A model generated the notes under the pieces. It ran no database searches. It saw only the letters and a program-made list of their open reading frames with translations, and was not told where the DNA came from. From positions 5,075 through 27,903 of the forward strand of contig MU129298.1 in assembly GCA_014904985.1 (NCBI GenBank): a stretch of 22,829 bases of DNA. Direction: 5' to 3'. A program made the translations under genes and the position numbers. Of this stretch, positions 1 to 10,644 are shown one piece after another (positions within the stretch are counted from its first letter, which is position 1; every line of letters begins with the position of its first letter). This DNA is from Hydnum rufescens UP504 (Eukaryota; Basidiomycota; Agaricomycetes; Cantharellales; Hydnaceae).

Positions 1-1030
1 ATAAGTTGAAGTGCGCATTCAACAGGTCCCTCTCAGTTGAGATGAGTCTGATGTGATGATAAATGATCGTCACCCTGAATCGATACTCCAGCAATCCACC
101 CGCAGTGCTGACGGACGCATATGGGACAGCACAATCGCTTAGATACCTCCGGGCCCGTCAGCCCAGTAAGACCCCTGTTACCTCGTGAAAAAACACCCCA
201 CGTGACGTTTTGGGGCTATCGACAATTGAAGATAATTAAATTCGATTTGTAGGCCTCGATTCTGCTAGAAGATTGGAAGCGTTGTTTGAGGCAGCGGTGG
301 TCGAAGGCATGGGTTGTACAAATGCGAGCGGAAGTGGCGTGTGCAAGACGATAAGTCAGCGGAATAGTTATTCGGGTTTTGCAAACGAGTGACCGATGTC
401 GTACAACATGGGGCGACGTAAGGTTATAACGCTAGCGCTTGGTGCAATATAGATAAACGGCTGATGAAGATGAAACAGGGATTTCGAGCGTGGATGGTGA
501 TTGACTTAGATACTCGGGAACTGGTTGAGAATCGATGGCATGATCGCATGTCTCGACTTATCTCACAAGCCAGGTTTTTCGGTGCTCAGAAGAAGGAGGT
601 TTAAGGCAGCATTTCCGGCGTGTTTCCGGTGCCCCATTATCCGCGGTCGGTACAGATTCGAAGCACAGGTTGTGAGATGTGTACATTTCAGCCTACAGAC
701 CAAAGGCGACTGGGGAATCCGACGCGTCAAATTCGTGAACAGTTACGGCGACATTGCAACTCCTGAACGAGTGCATGTATGTAGGAGGTCAAATTGGATT
801 CGGGGAGGACGTGAGTTTTCTACCCCCTGTCACTTAGCACCATGCTGCTATCTGCTCTCGGCGCATGATGCAACAATCGATCGTCTGATGACGGAATTCT
901 GGCGTTACTCGCCATAGAGAGATATGAGGGGTGAGGCGTTATGAGGTACAGACTACGCGAGTGATTTGCCTGCTGGAGGGGAATGTGACATATTACTTGC
1001 TGTGGCTCTTTCGCCCTCCGTTTGCCTTGT
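1..1030. other. No recognised gene
   Basis: I see no coding region here that I can support. The longest open frame (525-917, +, 130 codons) is rich in Arg and Cys, shows no family motif and has no splice-site pattern linking it to anything. The stretch from about 960 onward begins to resemble the TPR-coding DNA that follows, so the right part could be a still more decayed 5' section of that gene. Confidence 0.5.
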
Positions 1031-1039
1031 CGATTGGGC

Positions 1040-2590
1040 ACGGCTTGGATGACGATGAAGCTCGCAGAGCAGCCGAGGAGGAGGCATATGCAGGACCCCG
1101 AATCGGTCGCTCGATATGATGACAGATCAACCACCGAAGTATGGCGTTTACTCATCGGCAGATCCGCTCTTTCTCTTCACCATCTCATTTTCGACTGTCT
1201 CAAATCTGTGTATAGAGCATCAATATAGGCACACATGAGAGGTCTATTGGTGAATTCGTGCTTTGCTAGAACACAGATCGGATTCGAGTATTCAAGCCAG
1301 ATCTCGCTCTTTCCTTCAAACCCTCACTCATTTCGCGTCTTCTTAATCTCGGCCACGATGAACGTCGCGGACTTAAGTGCGATCTCGCGGAGGCCCATTT
1401 CTTGGGTATTCCGTCGTTGCTAGCCTATCATCGCAGCAATAAGTTCATCTGTCCTCGCCAGCTCAGGCTTATTCTCTTAACAACCTCTCCGTTCTACCTC
1501 TCTTCTCAAAATTCTTGGCGCACTCGAAGAGGCTCTCTCTCAAGGGCAATATGTGGGAGCCTTATTGGAATTCCCTCGCTTGCTTAGCACAGGATCAAGC
1601 AACGAAGTATTCCGCCCATACATCTTGCCTCATTCTCTTACCAACGTCCCTCCCTCGCCTATATCTCTTTCTATAGAAATTCGGGTCCGCGATTTCGATA
1701 TAGCGCTCAGAGCCACGATGGCATTCGGCGTCGCAGAAATCCTTCTCGGGTCGAGAGAGGTGCTCTTGGGAATGCATCGTTTGCTAGGCCACATGATGCC
1801 GACGCCGAAGTATTCTCCGCCAGCGGCATCTGTGCGCGACTCCATGTTAGCCAGACTTCTGCCGTGAGGAATCGTTTCAAAATATCGGCCGATGAAGAGG
1901 CGCTCAGGAGCAAGTGAGGAGCCTCTGGGAATTATCGCTTGCTACACTAGACGACCCGAAGTATTCCGCCCAGATTTTGCTCAGTTCTCTACCAACTCTC
2001 GCGTAATCTTCAAAATTCGGAATCCGCGATGAGAGGCGCTCAGAGCAAGTGAGGAGGCCTTGGGAATTCATCGCTTGCTAGCCACAGATCGACCCGAAGT
2101 ATTCCGCCCAGATCTTGCTCGTTCTCTTACAACCACTCCAATCGTATCTTTCAAAATTTGGCCGCGATGAAGAGGCCTCAAGGCAAATGAGGAGGCCTTG
2201 GGAATTCATCGCTTGCTAGCCACAGATCAACCCGAAGTATTCCGCCCAGATCTCGCTCGTTCTCTTAGCAACCACTCCAATCGTCTTTCAAAATTTGGCC
2301 GCGATGAAGAGGCCTCAAGGCAAATGAGGAGGCCTTGGCCATTTATCGCTTGCTAGCCGCAGATCGCCCCAAGTATTCCTCCCAGATCTCGCTCGATTCT
2401 CTTAACAACCACTCCAATCGTCTTTCAATACTTGGCCGTGATGAAGAGGCCCTCAAGGCAAACGAGGAGGCCTTGAGCATTCGTCACTCACTAACCACAG
2501 ATTGACCAGTACTCCACCCAAATCTCCCTCATTCTCTTAATAACCTCTCCATTCATCTTTCCAAATTTCATCGCCTTGACTCATTGCCGA
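1040..2590 (+). pseudogene. Decayed tandem TPR-coding gene fragment, 46-codon repeats
   Basis: Tetratricopeptide repeats are helical protein-interaction modules; in Agaricomycetes, arrays of this type occur in large NB-ARC or CHAT-type proteins. The DNA repeats every 137-138 bases in its best part (units starting near 1923, 2061, 2199, 2336, 2473), which is 46 codons. Translated with frame changes, each unit reads like NNHSNRLSNLGRDEEALKAN followed by an EALGIHRLLATDRPEVF-type segment, matching the fungal TPR consensus (LNNLSxRLSxLGRxEDAL, then LAADRP). Weaker units start near 1247, 1401, 1561 and 1766 with spacings of 154, 160, 205 and 157, and faint ones reach back to about 1040 (DDDEARRAAEEE). 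The last unit (2473-2590) has an in-frame TGA after LTTD. Frame breaks in nearly every unit mean that no intact protein can be made. No NB-ARC, CHAT or other partner domain is visible. The TPR reading is confident; the parent gene is not identified. Confidence 0.75.
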
Positions 2591-3603
2591 CTGCCTGCAG
2601 ATTGGCCTGCTGGCCAGGGCCGCCATCCTACCACTATCTGCGTTAACGTTAAATCGAAGATACACCTTCAGCTCGAATGACACCGAATGTCCTCAATATC
2701 TGCGACGGGACTCGTTCGGCCGCGACAACGATGAGATCGACCCTACCTGGCAGTTCGATTAAACGTGGGGATGGCCCCGAGTGCATCGCCCCCCTACGGG
2801 TGGCAAAGAAGTGTTAAGGCGCTTACAATGGGGAACAGGGTGCCGCTTCCGGAGCCCGACGATCTTTCCTCGGTGGCGACTCTCGACACGCTCAGAGTGG
2901 GACTAGATAATGGGCAGGGCCTATGAGGAAATGTTCCTGATGCTGTTCGGGGCTGGTGGGTTCGAAGGGAATCGATATCGGCTAAGCCAGCGCTCAAGGA
3001 GGTACGATTCAAAAACTGGCTGTCGGGGTTTCCAATACAGTATGTCTGAATTGTCTGTTGCTTCTTCCCCTTTGTTGTCCTGGCGCCCGTACGATGACTC
3101 AGTCGCCCCTGATCGCACTCGTCGACAATGTTCTTCTCTTTGGCTTTGAAATCAGCTAGATCATCATACCGCTTACAGTACGCCCTATATATGGGATTGT
3201 AAGACCCGTTAAAGTTTCCTGATTTGTGAATTGGAGTGGGGAGGGACACACTGAGAACATGTTTGGAAGTGGATGTAGGATTAGCAAACGAAGGGTTCAA
3301 CATGCTTGAATGAACAATACAACAGTTTTCTAAACACCAAAGTAGGTGAGAGGGTACCCGGGGGCCAGTAAAGCCCAACATGACACGATTTGTATCAGGC
3401 CGTGCTAGGCAAATATCCCACTGCCCGAATCAGTCGGTCGCGACGACAAAAAAACACACCAAGTACCTCAAAACCTGCGTTATGCTATTTCTCAAGTCTC
3501 CGATGCGTTCTGTACTGGTTACATGCCCTTTTTTGTTTTGGCCTAAAATCAGTTTCAAAATCAGCGAGCCGGGATACCGCCTACCTTACTGTAGGAGCTA
3601 GCA
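2591..3603. other. No recognised gene; one unassigned open frame
   Basis: The longest open frame is 195 codons on the minus strand (3381-2794), starting at an ATG. It is rich in Ser, Thr and Pro towards its end and I recognise no family in it, no signal peptide and no membrane segment. It may be chance. The region lies between the TPR remnant and repeat copy A. Confidence 0.35.
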
Positions 3604-4892
3604 GGGGGTGGGGGTACTCTCGCTTTGGGATCAAAAGGACCTGAGATCAATGAGAAAGCTTTGATTCCAGATTCATTGGGTTTGCACTCATCCATTCCGC
3701 GATGAACATGCGGAAAGATAACCACCTAGAACTACAAACCGTAAAAACAAAATCTCGTTCAAAGGACTCTGTCGTAGATGTGAGCTCGGACTTCAGTCTT
3801 CAACCATCACAAAAAGCGGATATGGGCAAAGGGAACTAGGGTAGGGGTAATTCTTATCCCGATGTAAGGCATAGTGATCAGCGCAAACCATTGGAAATGG
3901 TCCATTGTTCGTTCGCTGTCTCGAGGCCATATATATTCCCGCGTCATCTACACTGCTTACTCACCTCGCCCTTCATCAAACGACGATGGGGGGAGAGGCA
4001 CTGGCGGCACCCCACTTCGCCACGCCGAAGGTGCCAACATCGATTGCATGCCAGTCCGGGACAACATCTCCCAGAAGCATATTGCAACATACACTGTGAT
4101 TCGGAAGGCGAATGGTCATCGGTGAGGTGGACGTGTGATGATGTACGAGAGATCGCTGCCCCCGCCCATGAATCCGCAGAACGGCCGAGTGTCGACTATT
4201 ACAGAAGAGACTCCACCATACCCAGTATGGTCAGAAAAACTGATAGGCGTGAGTGACTGGGGCAAAACAATCTCGAGTGTATTCCGTATGTGAGGGAGAT
4301 AAGGGGCACCTCTGGGCCGTGAGCCATTCTGACGAGATGGAGAAGGATTTCTGGACGAAGAATGCATCGAAGAACGCAAAGAAGAGGCGTGTTCGTACAG
4401 ATGCATGATGCAAACGAGGAGGGGAAGACTGGGAGACGGAAATTGTGATGAAGAAGGATGGGGCGACAAAGACGAGTGAGGATAAGGCGAAGGTGATAAT
4501 AGGGGATAGGGGGACGACGAAGCCGAATACGCCAGGGAATCCTTCGGGTCTGCAGTTCCTTCGGTCGCGAGTGACGTCCGAGTCTGCGTCCATTCATCTG
4601 CTACTAGGGGGAAAGCCGGGTCGGACGGTGAAGGGGACGAGGAAGAAGCATGGCTGTGACAGGGGTAGAAAACCTCACGTCCTCAGATTCATAGGTGAAA
4701 GAGGTAGGAGCCGAAGGGGAAAGCCTTCTTCTGAGCACAAAACCAGGTCTCACCAAGTTCCGAGTTTTACACCACGTCGAACCTCATCCACTCCGTACTC
4801 GATGTTGGCAAAAACATGCAGAGACCATTCGTGAAATTCACCAATAACGCGGTGGGGAGTAGCGGTGCTTGGCGTGTGCGATATAATGTGCG
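3604..4892. repeat. Dispersed repeat, copy A (full length relative to copy B)
   Basis: This is one of three related copies in the window. It aligns end to end with copy B (17601-18908), beginning at a G-rich run with a TACTCT motif and ending at GATATAATGTGCG; its right half (4293-4892) is almost identical to copy C (19166-19762), by eye about 95 percent. No terminal inverted repeat and no clear target-site duplication is visible. On the minus strand of the right half a reading frame is shared among copies: a block around VIGEFHEW and FANIEYGVDEV, then RRLSPSAPASFTYES, then a long Ser/Pro-rich stretch. I do not recognise this protein. On the plus strand a short frame (up to 4125) ending in TYTVIRKANGH is shared with copy B. 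The right end stops 42 bp before the UTP14 start codon. Confidence 0.85.
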
Positions 4893-4934
4893 ACAAGTGA
4901 GGCAGTGCAGGCACTTGCCGTACGCCCTTCAGCC

Positions 4935-7900
4935 ATGGCGAAAATCGCCTCCCTGAGGACTGGATCAAGGCGGATTAAAGGGGCCCATTCTGCTCCAACA
5001 TCCACGGTTTCCGGCTCTCGAAATGCGTCTGGCTATCAGAAACGACTCGAACGGAAGAACAAAAGGCCTCCGACAAATGATCCTGACGTCTATGAATACT
5101 CCGCCACACGCGACAGACGAGCTAATATCACCCTCGATATCGATAAGGATGAACTCCGAGGACTGGGGCAGGACACTCTTGATGGCGATGCTGCCAACAA
5201 AGCTATGGAAATGTTACGCCAAAAGATTACTGCTGATATGGGCGAAGACATGGGCGTTGTCGATAGTGAAGACGACGAAGATATCGATTCCGATGCAGCC
5301 TTCGAAGGGGAAAGCGATGAGGAGCGTTTCGGTGCTTTCAAATTCGCGCAAAAGGTTCGTTCTGTAGTGTTTCTGCGTTTTGTCCACTCACTGGATGCTG
5401 AATGGATCGTGTGGATTATATGCGCCCCCAGCCCGGCCCAAGTCAACGGCCCAAGTCTCCAAAAAAGTCCACAGGGATGTCATTGTCCGCGTTACTGGAT
5501 CGGTGATGGTAGAGAAAGTGCCAATAACGACGACGGGGCCAGCGACGCTGACTCCCGATCCGAACGAAGGGTCGAGCGACGCGGAGGGAGATGAAGAGAC
5601 GTTCTTGCCCCCTCTGATGATGAGGATATCGAACTCGAGGGTGATGCATTGAACAAACTGGACTCGTTCATTGACGACCTCAGCTATCGAAAACGAAAGG
5701 CTTCAGACATCACCGATCCCCTTCCTGCTAGGTCGATAAAGCGGCGTGTAATTCCTGAACGGACGGAAGCTGCGATAGAAGGGGAATTTGCTGTTCCAAG
5801 CGGCACGCACGCTGGTTCGTCGCTCATAGAGTCTATTCTGCTTCTTCCTGACAGTTGTGCCATCAATCCAGGAAAAATAACATTGGACGATCTTCTAAAG
5901 CCCAGTTCGGCTTCGGGAAATAACGCATCCTTGGCATCTCTTGAAAAATCCGCAAAATTGCTCTCCTCCACCAAGAATCAGCCGCTCTCGGTCCCATTGC
6001 ATCAGCGGCAACAGGATCGTGTCGACCGAGAGGCAGCATATGAAGCCACCAAGGAAGAAGTCCAGAAATGGGCTCCTACGATGAAACGAATCAAAGAGGT
6101 TTGTCAATCTCTGTTTTTTTTTGCAGCTTACTTAAATTTTCGGTCCCAGGCAGAGCACTTGTCGTTCCCATTACAAGCACCGGCTGTTTTGAATACCTCT
6201 AGCTCAGAACTTACTTCCAAGTTCAAGGTGAACCTCTTCCGTTTTTTTATTATATTATATTCTGTTCTAGTCAAGTCCCGTCTTCTGATCCGTAAGAGTT
6301 ATGTATAGCCGAGCACAGAGCTTGAAAGTGCAGTAGACCGGCTCCTCAAGGCATCAAAACTTCGGGAAGAGGATATCGAAAAAACCGAGGAGCTCCAGAT
6401 GTCCAACCTCACAATCGAGGAGGTCGCCGCCCGCCGTGCCGAGTTACGGCAGATGCGGGAACTCATGTTCCGCGCAGAGGCCAAGGCTAAGCGTATCAGC
6501 AAGATCAAATCTAAAACTTTCCGGAAGATCCAAAAGAAAGCCCGGAGAGAAGAACGCTCTAACGCTGGATCAGATAGGAGTGCTCGATCCCGAAGCCGCC
6601 GATGCGGAGCGACTTAAACTGGAGGCTGCACGCGCCAAAGAACGGGCGAACCCTGCGGCACAAGAATACCGGCAAGTGGGCAAAGCAGATGAATGCTCGC
6701 GGCGTAGATCTTGACGTCGATCAACGGCGGGAGCTCAATGCACAGCTGGAGCGCGGCGAGCAACTTCGCCGTAAAATCCAGGGCCTGAACGAGGATAACG
6801 AGGCTCCGGAAGATTTCGTAGAGAGCGACGGGGAGAATGATGTTGCTGGTGTGGCGGCTCGCGCATTTGACGAACTTGCAGGGCTCGATAGCACCGATCA
6901 ACAAGTCCGACGAACGGCAAAGACAAAGAGCGGACTTCTGGAAATGAAGTTCATGCGCGATGCGGAAGAACGAGGATACCGTGTCGCCGAGAGTATGGCG
7001 GACGATTTTCGGGCAGAGTTGCTCGGTATGACGGCCGACGGCGTAGACATTGTGGAATCCAAAGGGGATGGCCCTTCTGCTTTGGAGCCGTACAAGGCAA
7101 TCAAGGCCGACTAATTTTCCGCCCGACAGCAGACCAGGTACGTATCGCTTTCTTCAATGTATTACTTAACTCATACTCCGACCATCTTAGTCCCAGAACG
7201 CGGGTCCATCAAGAGTTACGCCTGTGCGTCTCACTAAATCAAACGAATCCGACACCTCTAGCGTGACACTTAAATCCTCAGTCGAATCAGTCACTGCGTC
7301 GCCTCAATTAGACCTTCGACCTCCCTCTCAACCGAGTCAACACATCCCTCCGAATAGAGAATCCTTGGCTGGTGAACCCTACCACGTCTGACGAAACTCT
7401 CACGAGAAAAGAACGAAATTCTCGTGTCGAAAAAGAGCTCGCTTGCCTCGAAATCTAAAGCCGCTCTCAAGAAACAACTTGCTCGCACTGAGGATGCCCT
7501 TTCTCGTGGAAGCAGATGATGCGGTGGTCGAGATCTCATTGGACAAGGCGATGACAATCGATCATGCCAAGCAGAAACGAAAGCAGAAGTCCAAGCAGGA
7601 GGGAAAGGAGACGACAGAGATGGTAATCCCTGTCATCGATCCAACTTTCAGGAATTCAGATGACGAAGGGGATGACGCCAGAGAGGAAGGCGTCAAGGCC
7701 TTTGAGCAGAGAGATCTTGTTGCCTTGGCCTTTGCCGGCGACAATGTCGTTGAGGTAAGATCCGGTCAGGTTCTATAAGTCACCTGTCCATGCTAACGCA
7801 GTCTGGTGCGATGTAGGAATTCACTGCTCGAAAGCAGCGAGAAATAGAGGCTGACGCGCCGACCACCATAGATATGACGCTCCCTGGTTGGGTATGTTCG

Positions 7901-8333
7901 GCTTTTGCAAGTGTACCGATGTATGATCGTATCTGAATTCATTTCCACAGGGGTCTTGGGGTGGTCGCGGTACTAAAAAGAGTCAACCCAAACCCCATCT
8001 CATCAAGAAAGTCCCAGGTGTTGCCCCTGCTGCTCGCGCCGGATGCCGGGAAAGCTCGGGTTATCATCTCCGAGAGAAAGGATAAGAAGGCAGGTCGCTA
8101 CATGGTAAAGGATCTTCCACATCCGTATACCACCAAGGCACAGTTCGAGCTTTCTCTCGAGATGCCTATTGGGTCGGAATGGAATACCCGTATGGGATTC
8201 CAGAAAAGCACTCTGCCCAAGGTCATCAAAAAGGTTCGTCACTATGTCACTTCTCGTCGTGCGCAAGTCGCTAACTGGTGCTGTGCGCCGGCAGATGGGG
8301 ACGGTTATCAACCCCATTGAGAAGCTATTCTAA
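4935..8333 (+). CDS. UTP14: U3 snoRNP / SSU-processome component Utp14, eight exons, with frameshifts
   Basis: Utp14 is a nucleolar component of the SSU processome; in yeast it binds and activates the DEAH helicase Dhr1 for release of U3 snoRNA during 18S rRNA maturation. Visible family landmarks, in order: N-terminal NASGYQKRLERK and YEYSATRDRRANI; an acidic central stretch; DREAAYEATKEEVQKWAPTMKRI; AEHLSFPLQAP; EEVAARRAELRQMRELMFRA; the RHKNTGKWAKQM motif; GVKAFEQRDLVALAFAGDNVV; LPGWGSWGG; VKDLPHPYTTKAQFE; and the C-terminal INPIEKLF. GT-AG introns: 5355-5431, 6099-6149, 6228-6308, 7138-7190, 7755-7816, 7892-7950, 8234-8294. The ATG at 4935 has a good context (gccATGg). About ten one-base shifts interrupt the frame, near 5501, 5554, 5610, 6545, 6650, 7060-7105, 7354, 7410, 7513 and 8041. 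Splice sites and residues are otherwise well kept, so sequence errors or very recent decay are both possible. Only 42 bp separate the start from repeat copy A; the gene converges with the F-box remnant, 290 bp between them. Confidence 0.93.
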
Positions 8334-8623
8334 TTTTTCCGCATCTGCGCTGTTACCTGCGTCATTTCCGTGTACTATGTGAATAATCGGATTGGATGGA
8401 TCACGGCTTTTCTGCTGTATGGGATGAAGAACCAAGTGAAGAACTAGGGAACGAAGGAGGGCTTGGGGGGAGGGGGACTCGGAATGCGGGATGATACAAC
8501 AGGTGACACTTCACGCACACGTACGTCTCACCCTAGCAAAATAATGTGAATCGAATCTTTGGGTACCAATTAAACAGACATCGGTCTATGGAAATTGGAT
8601 GAGAGATGCTAATGTCGGCATAA

Positions 8624-10644
8624 TCACTGCGTCGCCCTCTCAGAATCATATCCTAGTGAGCCTCCACCCATCATATACGCATCTACAAGCCCGAATATTT
8701 CTAGGGATAGTTCAGTACAGTCAAATTGCCGCGAATTCTTCGAGATAGCATCGATATCTGGGATTCGAATCCCTAACACATCCTGACGAGATGACCAATA
8801 TTTCAGCGGGTGTTTCCTCCAGGCTGTGGCCTCTTCTTCACTTACCGCCATCTTCTTCGTTCCATCTGAAAGCAACCCTCGCACGGAGCGAGTCAGAAGC
8901 TTAAAATGACCAATTTATGATCACCGGGATCAAAGTCATGAGACTTGAGTTTTAGGATAAATCAATGAAAGCAACTCTGCAGTGAGGAATGGAAACGCAG
9001 ATATAAATGTGATAACGTACAACCCTAAGGATGATGTGTTCATCGTCGCAAATCAGCTGCTGGGGCGGTATTCTCCCACGCTGAGAGATCGAGAGGCGAC
9101 GTGGACAGGACATGGACGTTCCATCCTTATCTCACCAAGCCGAAACGCATGCGATTCTATGACGTGCACTGATTGGCCATCGTCAAGGGATGAATCTGCG
9201 CTGGTCGCACCGAACACAGTGGCTCTGGATTGATTGATGTCGAAGAGAGACACGACATGATGCCTATCGGAGGAAAGCTTTAAGTGTATAAATCGTCCTC
9301 CGTTCATCCGGAATGGGATTTGAGCATCATTGTTCTCCAAGAAATAGACATCCTTGGACCAGACATCCCAGGGTAGCGCCAACGGGTTTGAGTACATGGC
9401 AGAGCGAAGAAGAGAAGATACAGGAACTTGGAATGGAATCTGGCAAGCGATCCCGTGACGCCAAGAGCAGCTGACCAAACAATATGGATGTAACGGCTCT
9501 CCTCGGTCATGCGGAAAGGGGGAGGTGGGACGGAGGAGCTTGCGGGGAAGTCTCCATCATCCATATTATGCATGGCGCGTGGGATCAAATAGACCGCAGG
9601 AGTATATCCGGGATTTGGGTCGGGCATGCCAAACGAGGCAGTATGGGTAGGTGGGAGCTCCAGGAGATTCCACAGGAATCTCATAAACTTCAAGCCTTCC
9701 ATCGTATGGAATCAAGAATGATGTACCCCTTAAAAATTCGAACGAACGGAGAAAGTTCATGTCTAACAATACCTGAAAGCTCGAGATCATAAAAATAATC
9801 GTGGAGGGGATGGCTGGCGGTTTCCGCACCGTTATGTTCTCGCAAGTTGTCCAGTTCCATACTTCCAATGCTCCCAACCACAGGATCCCTAGCAAAGCGC
9901 CCATGGCTCGCACCATGTGTTCGTTTGATCTACATGCGAAGATTGTAGACCTCAGAAAAATGATCGCACTTGGGGCACTTGGATGAGGAGTATTGTCCGA
10001 AAGTGTCCGAAGATGAAGAGCAGCTTCCCTAATATCAGACCCTTCCAGGGGCGACGTCCTGTAGAATCAAGACAAGTGGTAAAAGAAGAATAATTCCATG
10101 TGAATGAGAGAGACTCGCATGGACAAAATCACAAGAAGATTATTGCTTGGATCGATCTCAATTTCATAGACAAAGAATTCAAATCGTAGTGTCCATGTCC
10201 GGAGGGGAACGCCTCGGCTAAGAGATTGAAGCTGGATGCATAACACTTCTGTAGTATTCGATGTTGCATAGAGGCCTTCACGGAGTGCATCCAAACCATA
10301 GCGCCAAATTGGTACATCTATGTGAGATTCGACCCAATCTAGTTTGTTCCAGGCGTCAATGTGCTTTTCAAGTTGATTTAGGCGCGCTGAATCGGCACGT
10401 CCGGGACCATCGGGATAGCCAAACATATCCAGTTTGATGAGATACTGCAGTGCGGTCGAGTTCTCAATGGCGTGCTTAAAGTAAGAACATACCTTGATGA
10501 CACTCAAGATTTCGTAGATGAAGAACAAGGAAAACTGTGAGGACACACTGCAATGCATCTGACGATCGGATGCGCCTCGAGAAGGACGAAAATATGAATG
10601 AGAAGTTCAAGAGGAAGGGCGAGTAGATCGAGGTGAGCGCTCAT
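8624..10644 (-). pseudogene. F-box protein gene, frames interrupted
   Basis: F-box proteins recruit substrates to SCF ubiquitin ligases through Skp1. The ATG at 10644 opens directly into the motif LALPLELLIHIFVLLEAHP. A 56-nt intron (10548-10493) joins IA to VCSYFKHAIENSTALQY, as in basidiomycete F-box proteins, where the F-box is followed by a hydrophobic segment and then a region such as RLNQLEKHIDAWNKLDWVES (here around 10370-10290). Further exon-like segments carry DGRLEVYEIPVESPG (near 9690-9650), WDVWSKDVYFLENNDAQIPF (near 9370) and FDINQSRATVFGATSADSS (near 9235-9180), which suggest the beta-propeller-like C-terminal part common in these proteins. The end is taken as the TGA at 8626-8624 after a Gly-rich MMGGGSLGYDS segment. 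The pieces lie in different frames without clean splice sites between all of them, so I call it a pseudogene; indel errors could also explain it. Fungal F-box genes expand rapidly, so no specific orthologue is claimed. Confidence 0.75.

Noticed and set aside
1247..2590. A noncoding minisatellite or centromere-like satellite
   Set aside because: The period is a whole number of codons and each unit translates to a TPR consensus.
4116..4597. Several overlapping open frames of 117-132 codons on the minus strand of repeat copy A
   Set aside because: They are alternative frames of the same Ser/Pro-rich repeat sequence; at most one is the ancestral frame. They are described under the repeat.
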